Assembly (NCBI GenBank): GCA_018266435.1
Contig: JAFEAL010000009.1
Coordinates: 43,041 to 107,040 of the forward strand
DNA: 64,000 bases
From: Bacteroidota bacterium
GTDB lineage: Bacteria; Bacteroidota; Bacteroidia; Cytophagales; Cyclobacteriaceae
Reading direction: 5' to 3'
Below, piece after piece: positions 57,345-64,000 of the stretch (its first letter is position 1; each line of letters begins with the position of its first letter). The notes under the pieces are model-generated. The model made no database searches. It was not told where the DNA came from and saw nothing but the letters and a program-made list of their open reading frames with translations. The position numbers and the translations under genes are program-made.

Positions 57345-57454
57345 TTTTTTGGCGGCCGGGCGGGCTGTCGCTACTCGCCAACCCACCGCACTTTCCATTT
57401 CGGGCTCAACCATACCGCTCCATCCCTGCCGCAAAATAGCAAGCCAAGATTTCG

Positions 57455-57462
57455 TATTTTTG
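57455..57462 (+). promoter_or_regulatory. TAnnTTTG -7 element upstream of paaA
   Basis: TATTTTTG, exact match to the consensus, 21 bases before the paaA ATG at 57484. Marks paaA as the first gene of its own transcript. Confidence 0.45.
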
Positions 57463-57483
57463 TCATTCAAAATCATAGCTATT

Positions 57484-58470
57484 ATGTACGGTGGCGGAAA
57501 TACATTCGAAGGAATAAAAACAGACAGCATCGCTCAGGAAGATCCGGTCTTGTTAGCTGCATTTGAAGCACGAATTGCACGCGGAGAAAAAATTGAGCCC
57601 ACCGACTGGATGCCGCAGCTTTACCGCAAGCAACTCATTCGCATGATCGAGCAGCACGCGCACAGCGAAATCATCGGTGCGCTTCCCGAAGGAACCTGGA
57701 TCACCCGCGCACCCGGGTTCAAACGCAAACTATCACTCATGGCCAAAGTGCAAGACGAAGTAGGCCACGCCCAGTTATTATACAGCGCTGCCGAAACACT
57801 CGGCAAACCGCGCGAGCAAATGATTGATGACCTCATCAACGGCAAATCAAAATACTCTAATGTATTTAATTACCCCACCTTCACCTGGGCCGATTGCTGT
57901 TTCATTTCGTGGCTGGTCGATGCCGGGGCTATCGTAAATCAGTTGGCCAATGCCAAAGGAAGCTACGGCCCATATTGCCGCGCACTCGACCGCATCTGTG
58001 CCGAAGAATCTTTTCACTTAAAGTACGGACACCACTGCGTGATTTATTTGGCCAGCGGCACACAAAAACAACGCGATATGTTTCAAGAAGCGCTCAACCG
58101 CTGGTGGCCACCCATGATGCACTTCTTCGGGCCGAGTGATAAAATTTCGGCACACACCGAAATACTCATGCGCTGGAAAGTGAAGATGGGCACCAACGAT
58201 GATATGCGTAACCAGTTTCTCGATATGTATGTGCCCAAAATATGGGAGCTGGGCTTCACCATTCCCGATCCGTTGTTGAAAAAAAATCCAGAAACCGGAA
58301 AGTGGGATTATACCGAACCCGACTGGGAAGAATTTAAACGCGTGATCAATGGCGATGGCCCTTGCAATAAGGAGAGGTTGGAAGTAAGAAGAATAGCCGA
58401 AGAACGAGGACGCTGGGTAAGAGAAGCATTGAAAACCCCAAGCACAAAATACATCATGCCACTGGCTTGA
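57484..58470 (+). CDS. paaA: 1,2-phenylacetyl-CoA epoxidase subunit PaaA
   Basis: 328 residues from the ATG at 57484, which gives the usual start [10 protein letters not shown]. Ferritin-like di-iron oxygenase: the two E-x2-H iron sites are in [12 protein letters not shown] and [13 protein letters not shown]. PaaA holds the active site that epoxidises phenylacetyl-CoA, the first committed step of aerobic phenylacetate breakdown, with PaaB, PaaC and the reductase PaaE. In other bacteria paaB and paaC follow directly; here they are 2.2 kb away, behind cotH. Confidence 0.95.
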   Translation: MYGGGNTFEGIKTDSIAQEDPVLLAAFEARIARGEKIEPTDWMPQLYRKQLIRMIEQHAHSEIIGALPEGTWITRAPGFKRKLSLMAKVQDEVGHAQLLYSAAETLGKPREQMIDDLINGKSKYSNVFNYPTFTWADCCFISWLVDAGAIVNQLANAKGSYGPYCRALDRICAEESFHLKYGHHCVIYLASGTQKQRDMFQEALNRWWPPMMHFFGPSDKISAHTEILMRWKVKMGTNDDMRNQFLDMYVPKIWELGFTIPDPLLKKNPETGKWDYTEPDWEEFKRVINGDGPCNKERLEVRRIAEERGRWVREALKTPSTKYIMPLA

Positions 58471-58623
58471 TTGTTTGAAGTTATGGCATGCAAACCATGA
58501 GGATGATACAAATTTTATTCACAGCTAAACGCTAGTCAGGTATTCCAACCTGACTGAATGAAAGCCCGTCAGTTGCAAACCTGGTGTACTAAAAATCCGA
58601 TCCCAAAAAAAATTAATTACCGG

Positions 58624-60291
58624 ATGAATCACCTCGAGTATTTCATAAAAAAATCTGATCTGATAATTAAATTTATTATTCCATTATCCCTTTCCTTAAG
58701 CCTGGGGCCAGCCGGCCACGCACAAGTTACCTTTACTTCTTCGGTTTTGCCTATTGTAGTCATTGATACGCACAGTCAGGATATACCAGACGACCCCAAA
58801 ATCCCCGCATCCATGGGCATCATTTACAATGGGCACGGAGCTACCAATAATATTACTGACCCGTACAATGATTTCAATGGAAATATTGGAATTGAACTCA
58901 GGGGATCCAGTTCACAATCATTTCCTAAAAAACAATATGGCATTGAAGTGCGCGACACTACCGGAAACGCAATAGATGCTTCCCTACTCGGCATGCCCGC
59001 AAAAGATGACTGGGTATTGTATGCCGCCTATGACGATAAAACATTGGTGCGCGATGCACTGGCCTACACCATGGGGCGAGCCCAAGGGCGATATGCCTCA
59101 CGGGTTCAGTTTTGCGAATTGGTTCTCAATGGAGTGTATCAGGGAGTTTATGTACTGTTAGAAAAAATTAAACGCGACAAATACCGGGTAAACATTTCTA
59201 AACTCAAAACCAGCGACAACTCAGGAGATGCCATAACCGGAGGGTACATCATCAAAATAGATAAAACAACTGGCGGTGGCGGTGCCGGCTGGTCATCTTC
59301 CTATCCCCCGCTACACCGGGCTTACAATCAAGTGGTCTACTTTCAATACAGCTACCCCAAAGACGTTGATATTACCGCCCAACAACAAGCCTACATCAAG
59401 CAATACATGGATGCATTTGAAAATACCCTGAGCAGTTCGGGCTTCAGAGATACAGTCAGCGGTTATCAGAAGTACATTGACATCGATTCTTTCGTGGATT
59501 TTTACCTGATGATGGAAGCCACCAAAAATCCAGATGGCTACCGGCTAAGCACCTTCATGTATAAAGACAAAGACTCAAAAGGAGGTAAACTTTCCATGGG
59601 TCCCATTTGGGATTTTAACGAAGGGTTTGGCAATGTAGATTATTGCACAAAAGGCAACCCCGAAGGATTTGTCACAGCCTACAATACCATTTGCCCTACC
59701 GATTACTTTTTGATTCCATTCTGGTGGGACAAGCTTTTTCAAGATCTAGCCTTTAACAATAAAGTAGCTAAACGATGGGCCGCTCTGAGAAATGGCCCTT
59801 TTCAAACACAAAAAATTCTTCACTATGTGGACTCGGTTGCTTCCGTGCTGACAACGTCATCAGCGCAGCAACGAAATTTTACACAGTGGCCCATACTGGG
59901 GCAATATGTATGGCCCAACTATTATGTTGGCAACTCCTATACCAGTGAAATAACGTGGCTAAAAAACTGGATCACCCAGCGAATGAACTGGCTCGATGCA
60001 AATATTCAAACAATAACAGTCGTTCAAAATCGTGAATCACAATTTGAGGTCCTTGGTTTCCCCAACCCCGTTACTTCAAAATTCACTATTCAATATACAA
60101 TACCAGAACCGGCTGATGTTACTCTTGAAATTTATACTGCATTAGGTAGCAAAATCGAAAGCAGTTTGATCCATCACGCTGTAGCGGGTGCCTACGGATG
60201 GGAGTACAGCTCCTACCTTTCACCCGGTACATATATTGTGCGCGTACAAATGAATCAGGAAGTCAGACACCTGAGGTTGACTAAACAATAG
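58624..60291 (+). CDS. secreted CotH-kinase family protein with T9SS sorting domain
   Basis: 555 residues from the ATG at 58624, which gives a good signal peptide ending near GHAQ; an ATG at 58558 adds 22 residues. The CotH core (about 80-380) includes GIELRGSSSQSFPKKQYGIEV, DDWVLYAAYDDKTLVRDALAYTMGR, GVYQGVYVLLEKIKRDKYRVNISKL and MGPIWDFNEGFGN, matching the secreted protein-kinase family of spore-coat CotH. The last 80 residues (FEVLGFPNPVTSKFTIQYTIPEPA...GTYIVRVQMNQEVRHLRLTKQ) are a type IX secretion sorting domain. It is an intruder inside the paa genes; no link to phenylacetate is evident. Confidence 0.87.
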   Translation: MNHLEYFIKKSDLIIKFIIPLSLSLSLGPAGHAQVTFTSSVLPIVVIDTHSQDIPDDPKIPASMGIIYNGHGATNNITDPYNDFNGNIGIELRGSSSQSFPKKQYGIEVRDTTGNAIDASLLGMPAKDDWVLYAAYDDKTLVRDALAYTMGRAQGRYASRVQFCELVLNGVYQGVYVLLEKIKRDKYRVNISKLKTSDNSGDAITGGYIIKIDKTTGGGGAGWSSSYPPLHRAYNQVVYFQYSYPKDVDITAQQQAYIKQYMDAFENTLSSSGFRDTVSGYQKYIDIDSFVDFYLMMEATKNPDGYRLSTFMYKDKDSKGGKLSMGPIWDFNEGFGNVDYCTKGNPEGFVTAYNTICPTDYFLIPFWWDKLFQDLAFNNKVAKRWAALRNGPFQTQKILHYVDSVASVLTTSSAQQRNFTQWPILGQYVWPNYYVGNSYTSEITWLKNWITQRMNWLDANIQTITVVQNRESQFEVLGFPNPVTSKFTIQYTIPEPADVTLEIYTALGSKIESSLIHHAVAGAYGWEYSSYLSPGTYIVRVQMNQEVRHLRLTKQ

Positions 60292-60307
60292 CACCTCTCT
60301 TACAGTT

Positions 60308-60544
60308 TTAGTTTTTCCAGTACGCTCCCATCAATAACTGAATTTCTTTCCAAACGGAGAGTAATGCCTCGGCCGGTGAACGGTACAGGCTTTTCAGGTA
60401 AACTAGTGTACTGCTGTCATCGGGCAACTCTTCGTCAAGCCATTTAAGAATGTCGTCAACCAACAGCATCAGTTCATTGGAATCGTATTTTGGATAATAC
60501 TTCCGCAGCCAGTCACTTGCCCACAAAAGATCAAGGTATTTCAT
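60308..60544 (-). CDS. small acidic protein of unknown function
   Basis: 78 residues, all-helical and acidic (DSNELMLLVDDILKWLDEELPDDS), with several Trp and Tyr. No family recognised. It faces the cotH stop codon 17 bases away and lies in the gap between cotH and paaB, so it may have entered the paa region together with cotH. Confidence 0.55.
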   Translation of the reverse strand: MKYLDLLWASDWLRKYYPKYDSNELMLLVDDILKWLDEELPDDSSTLVYLKSLYRSPAEALLSVWKEIQLLMGAYWKN

Positions 60545-60698
60545 CAGTTACTTATCATAAAGAACTCAACAAGGTAACCGTAAATCGTGTTGGCTAAAAT
60601 TAAAATTACACGAACGAAAACCGGTAAACTGGTATATTTGTAAAATAATTTAATATTCCTTGAAATCGCTTGATCCGCGTGTGACCCGTCTTCCTGAA

Positions 60699-61259
60699 AT
60701 GGAAAGTACTAAAGCCAAAAAGCCATTGGATCAGTTTGGCACATTCGAAGTGTTTGTCCAAGCCAAAGAAGGCAAGCCCTTTCAACACGAAGGAGCAGTG
60801 CATGCACCTAATCTGGAAATGGCGTATGTTCTGGCCAAAGAAACATTCACGCGCAGATTTACTTGCACATCCATTTACGTGGCCGACACATGCGATATCT
60901 TTGTATCACCCACCACCGAAGGTAATCAAAGTGCATACGAGTTGATTCAATCAGAAAATTCAAATTTCTCAAAAAAGACTTTTGAAATTTATCAACTGGC
61001 AAAGCGCGGCAAACAACATGTAAATGTAGGTACCGTTGAAGCGGGCGCTCCTACAGAAGCTATGTTCCTGGCCAAAGATTTATTTGGCACTGGCAAAATT
61101 ATTTACAACGTATGGGCAATTGATAAAAGTAAAATCCGGTTTACTTCCGATGAAGAAAAAGATCTATGGCTCACCTTGCCCGAAAAAAAATTCCGCGATG
61201 CATCAGATTATAAGGGGGGCGACAAGTTGAAAGAATTTTTAGAGAGACCTAAGCAGTAA
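60699..61259 (+). CDS. paaB: PaaB with tandem-duplicated domain
   Basis: 186 residues from the ATG at 60699 (a TTG at 60660 is possible). PaaB of E. coli has about 95. Here two similar units follow each other: residues about 12-63 (TFEVFVQAKEGKPFQHEGAVHAPN...FTCTSIYVAD) and 93-143 (TFEIYQLAKRGKQHVNVGTVEAGA...IIYNVWAID). Each is a PaaB-type alpha+beta unit. PaaB bridges PaaAC pairs in the epoxidase complex. It is 4 bases from paaC. Confidence 0.87.
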   Translation: MESTKAKKPLDQFGTFEVFVQAKEGKPFQHEGAVHAPNLEMAYVLAKETFTRRFTCTSIYVADTCDIFVSPTTEGNQSAYELIQSENSNFSKKTFEIYQLAKRGKQHVNVGTVEAGAPTEAMFLAKDLFGTGKIIYNVWAIDKSKIRFTSDEEKDLWLTLPEKKFRDASDYKGGDKLKEFLERPKQ

Positions 61260-61262
61260 ACC

Positions 61263-62018
61263 ATGAATACGGAAGCTTTAAAAGAACTGTTGTATAAAAT
61301 GGCTGATGACCTGCTCATCTTCGGTCACCGTAACAGCGAGTGGACAGGACTGGGACCGCTGCTGGAAGAAGACATTGCTTTTTCTTCCATGGCACAGGAT
61401 AAGATCGGACAAAGTCATGCCCTGTATCAACTGCTTGCCACCTTGGGCGAACCTGAGCCCGATGCTGCCGCCTTTACACGAAGTGCCAATCAGTTTCACA
61501 ACTGCCAACTGGTAGAGTTACCCAATGGCGAGTATGATTTCAGTTTGATCCGCCACTTCTTGTTCGACACGGCCGATGCGCTTCGTTGGCAACTGCTGAC
61601 GCAATCTTCTTACGAACCGCTGTCACTTTTGGCAAAAAAAATAAAAGGCGAACTGCATTACCACACCCTGCATGCCAACACATGGATTAAACAACTGGGT
61701 TCAGCTACAGAAGAAAGTATCTCGCGATTACAAAACTCTTTAGCCTATACACTACCCTATGCACTCGGCATTTTTGAAGAATCTCCCAACGAAGGCGAGA
61801 TCATCCACTCAAAAATATTTTTAGGCGAACAAGCATTGAAAACAAAATGGATAGTAAAAATTGAAGAGGTGATTTCACAAACACAACTTCACCTTCCAAA
61901 CCTGGCAACAATTGCTCCGGCTTATGGCGGGCGAACCGGAAAGCACACGGAACACCTTCAGCCCCTGCTCGATGAAATGAGCGAAGTATTTAAAATCGAC
62001 CCAACTGCGGAGTGGTAA
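61263..62018 (+). CDS. paaC: 1,2-phenylacetyl-CoA epoxidase structural subunit PaaC
   Basis: 251 residues. Ferritin-like helical protein with the PaaC pattern YKMADDLLIFGHRNSEWTGLGPLLEEDIAFSSMAQDKIGQSHALYQLL near the start, and GELHYHTLHANTWIKQLG. The first PaaA-type iron motif (DEVGH) reads DKIGQSH here, as expected for the non-catalytic partner of PaaA. paaD and paaE are not in this window; the next gene is queA. Confidence 0.94.
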   Translation: MNTEALKELLYKMADDLLIFGHRNSEWTGLGPLLEEDIAFSSMAQDKIGQSHALYQLLATLGEPEPDAAAFTRSANQFHNCQLVELPNGEYDFSLIRHFLFDTADALRWQLLTQSSYEPLSLLAKKIKGELHYHTLHANTWIKQLGSATEESISRLQNSLAYTLPYALGIFEESPNEGEIIHSKIFLGEQALKTKWIVKIEEVISQTQLHLPNLATIAPAYGGRTGKHTEHLQPLLDEMSEVFKIDPTAEW

Positions 62019-62054
62019 ATTCAAGACTTTAGACGCAAGACAAAGACTAAAGAG

Positions 62055-63266
62055 ATGTCACGTCCAAAGAGCATCCTGATTCAAGACTATACGTATGAGC
62101 TCCCTGAAGATCGCATTGCGCTTCATCCGTTAGCCGAGCGTGATCTATCAAAACTGCTGGTTTACAAAGACGGAAAAATCACGCATTCCATTTTTTCTAA
62201 CCTGGCGAATTTTGTTCCTGACAACTCTGCCTTATTTTTAAATAACACTAAAGTAATTCCCGCGCGTTTATTTTTTAAAAAAGAGACGGGCGCTGTCATC
62301 GAAATATTTTTATTGAACCCGGTTTCTCCTTCGCCTGTTGTTGCGTTAGCCATGAACTCTCAGAAAAAATTGACCTGGCATTGCACCATTGGAAATTTGA
62401 AAAGATGGAATAACCATCACGAATTAACAATCACTCATAACGAATTGAATCTGCTTGCCAGATTAATTAATCGTGAAAACGGATTGATTGAGTTTGAGTG
62501 GAACCTTCCAATTTCTTTTTCAGAAGTGTTGCAGCAGCTCGGAGCCATCCCTCTTCCTCCCTACCTGAAGCGCAAAGCTGAAAAAGAGGACAGCAGTCGT
62601 TATCAAACCGTTTATTCAAAAGAAGATGGCGCGGTAGCTGCGCCAACGGCCGGACTTCACTTTACAGAAAAAGTTTTTTCTTCGTTAAGAGAAAGAAAAA
62701 TCGAAACGGAATACCTCACACTACATGTCAGCGCAGGCACTTTTCAGCCTGTAAAAGTGAAAAACGCAACGGAGCACACCATGCATGCCGAGCAACTGAT
62801 TGTAACCAAACACAACATCGAGAAGCTTCTGTGTAATAAAAAAATCATTAGCGTTGGCACAACATCACTTCGCACACTTGAAAGTATTTATTGGTACGGA
62901 GTAAAGCTGATGGAAAACCCGACAGCTGATTTTATAATTTCTCAGCTTGACGCTTATCAGCTTCGTTCACAAAATAAAATTGATGCTCTCCAAGCCGTCT
63001 TGAAAAAAATGGATCAAGATAAAACTGACAAAATTCTTGGAGAGACATCCATTTATATTATGCCGGGATACGATTTTAAAATTGTAGAAGGTATAATCAC
63101 CAATTTTCATCAACCGGGCTCAACGCTTATTCTGCTGATATCTGCCCTTGTTGGAGAGAATTGGAAAAAAATATACAACGAGGCTTTAAGTAATAATTAT
63201 CGGTTTTTAAGTTATGGCGACAGCTCTCTGCTTTTCCGCGCCAACCCCAAACAAAATTCCATCTAA
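62055..63266 (+). CDS. queA: QueA: S-adenosylmethionine:tRNA ribosyltransferase-isomerase
   Basis: 403 residues, longer than E. coli QueA (356). The core features are present: YELPEDRIALHPLAERDLSKLLVY, FLNNTKVIPARLFF, GAVAAPTAGLHFTEKVFSSL, YLTLHVSAGTFQPV, TTSLRTLESIYW and the end NFHQPGSTLILLISALVGENWKKIYNEALSNNYRFLSYGD. It moves the ribosyl part of SAM onto the queuosine precursor in tRNA. The longer form is a variant I associate with this phylum. It follows paaC by 36 bases but is likely a separate unit. Confidence 0.93.
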   Translation: MSRPKSILIQDYTYELPEDRIALHPLAERDLSKLLVYKDGKITHSIFSNLANFVPDNSALFLNNTKVIPARLFFKKETGAVIEIFLLNPVSPSPVVALAMNSQKKLTWHCTIGNLKRWNNHHELTITHNELNLLARLINRENGLIEFEWNLPISFSEVLQQLGAIPLPPYLKRKAEKEDSSRYQTVYSKEDGAVAAPTAGLHFTEKVFSSLRERKIETEYLTLHVSAGTFQPVKVKNATEHTMHAEQLIVTKHNIEKLLCNKKIISVGTTSLRTLESIYWYGVKLMENPTADFIISQLDAYQLRSQNKIDALQAVLKKMDQDKTDKILGETSIYIMPGYDFKIVEGIITNFHQPGSTLILLISALVGENWKKIYNEALSNNYRFLSYGDSSLLFRANPKQNSI

Positions 63267-63272
63267 ATAAAT

Positions 63273-63280
63273 TAACTTTG
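63273..63280 (+). promoter_or_regulatory. TAnnTTTG -7 element upstream of the repeat-protein gene
   Basis: TAACTTTG, exact match to the consensus, 33 bases before the ATG at 63314. Confidence 0.5.
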
Positions 63281-63313
63281 CCGGGGTAAACCGGATTTAT
63301 CAAAAAAATAGAT

Positions 63314-64000
63314 ATGCGCAACATTTACCGTCTTAGTTGGCTGTTATTATTTTGGATTGCTTCAGTTATTGGTGCCTACGCACAACCCGCCAATGACAAT
63401 TTTGGCAACGCAATGGATGTCTCATCCATTATCAATAGCTGCTCAGCAAATGCGGCCTACACGACAGTTAATGCCACAGCAGATAATACAGCTGGTCTGT
63501 GTGCACCTAACGGCCCCAATTATAATGTTTGGTTTAAGTTTCAAGCCACAGCCACAGGATTTATCGATGTGCAACTCAAAACCGGTGGGGCGCTCGGCTC
63601 CATGCAGTACAGTTGGGTAACACTCTGGGATCCTACCGGAACCTCCGTGCTCGCCTGCTCTCCTTACAACGGCCTCAACCAGGGTACCATGGAAACTGCT
63701 TACCTCGGCCTCACTCCGGGAACTTATTACTACATCTCCGTGGACAACTATACCGGGGCCGGATACCGCGGAACCTTCTCTCTCTGCCTCAGCGATGTGG
63801 TCAACTATGACTTCTACCAAGGGGCACTCGATATCACTTCTCTTATCAACGGATGCTCGGCCAATGCCGCTTACTCCACCATCGGGGCTTCGCCCGATAA
63901 GGCTGCAGGCTCTTGTGCTCCCAATGGCCCCAACTTCAACCGGTGGTTCAAGTTCCAGGCTTCCGCTACCGGCTACATCGATGTGCAACTCAAAACCGGT
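63314..64000 (+). CDS. secreted surface protein with 138-residue repeats, cut by the window end
   Basis: At least 229 residues, running past base 64000. Signal peptide ending near GAYAQ (residue 24), then tandem units that start at PANDNFGNAMDVSS and at NYDFYQGALDITS. Each unit has a CSANAAY motif, a CAPNGPN motif and the stretch WFKFQATATGFIDVQLKTG. The jelly-roll-like pattern resembles PPC-type (pre-peptidase C-terminal) domains of Bacteroidota surface proteins. Probably a long adhesin or T9SS cargo. Function unknown. Confidence 0.8.
   Translation, partial: MRNIYRLSWLLLFWIASVIGAYAQPANDNFGNAMDVSSIINSCSANAAYTTVNATADNTAGLCAPNGPNYNVWFKFQATATGFIDVQLKTGGALGSMQYSWVTLWDPTGTSVLACSPYNGLNQGTMETAYLGLTPGTYYYISVDNYTGAGYRGTFSLCLSDVVNYDFYQGALDITSLINGCSANAAYSTIGASPDKAAGSCAPNGPNFNRWFKFQASATGYIDVQLKTG
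63440..64000 (+). repeat. 414-bp in-frame tandem repeat in the surface-protein gene
   Basis: The CSANAAY codons start at 63440 and 63854, 414 bases apart (138 codons). The stretch ATCGATGTGCAACTCAAAACCGGT is identical at 63563-63586 and 63977-64000. The second copy is cut by the window end, so the number of repeats is unknown. Confidence 0.8.

Noticed and set aside
63563..64000. 24-base identical repeats, possible CRISPR
   Set aside because: They are 414 bases apart, in frame and part of a repeated protein domain.

Overview
The window looks like chromosomal DNA of a Bacteroidota bacterium, most likely a member of the Cytophagales or Chitinophagales. Evidence: a SusC/SusD pair, many lipoproteins with a lipobox, a C-terminal T9SS-type sorting domain, genes mostly without Shine-Dalgarno sequences, several TAnnTTTG promoter -7 elements, and families typical of the phylum (DUF4249 with a TonB receptor, DUF5690, LptE-like, MoaC-MoaB fusion). 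I see no rRNA, tRNA, CRISPR array or intact insertion sequence.

Layout. 1-5 kb: a small lipoprotein, a MepB-like gene, DoxX, an MFS exporter and a secreted S10 carboxypeptidase. 5-24.6 kb: an anaerobic nitrate-respiration island, all on the + strand. It holds an FNR-type regulator with Fe-S cysteines, a dihaem cytochrome c, narGHJI, a small membrane protein, a NarK transporter with an extra domain, a TDT-family transporter, a hemerythrin protein, and a complete molybdenum-cofactor set (moaA, moeA, mobA, moaD, moeB-rhodanese, moaE, moaCB) around a TauE/SafE permease and a lipoprotein with a sulfite-oxidase-like fold. FNR-like boxes lie upstream of the regulator, the cytochrome/nar genes and the hemerythrin gene, so the island probably carries its own oxygen switch.

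24.6-43.5 kb: housekeeping and envelope genes. These are a TonB receptor with its DUF4249 partner, a HerA-like ATPase, GNAT, OmpH/Skp, gamma-carbonic anhydrase, a YegS-like lipid kinase, miaB, a sigma-54 activator, lptE, a TPR-like protein, secG, a DODA-type dioxygenase, a PKD lipoprotein, a 7TM protein with a NarL-type two-component pair, yggU and a DUF5690 transporter. 43.1-55.4 kb: a polysaccharide utilisation locus on the - strand (SusC, SusD, LamG lipoprotein, GH144-like glucanase, GH3 beta-glucosidase), probably for beta-1,2-glucan. Just upstream lies a 7TMR-DISM receptor that ends in a zinc-ribbon/helix-turn-helix region like the DNA-binding part of IS1595-family transposases. This fusion is my main candidate for an undescribed regulatory system.

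55.7-57.3 kb: a small accessory patch with a SLOG-like gene, a gene remnant, a 48-residue conserved small ORF and an NTF2-like protein. 57.4-62 kb: the phenylacetyl-CoA epoxidase genes paaA, paaB and paaC, split by a secreted CotH-kinase gene and a small opposite-strand ORF; paaB has a tandem-duplicated domain. The window ends with queA and the start of a large secreted protein built of 138-residue repeats, which runs off the end.
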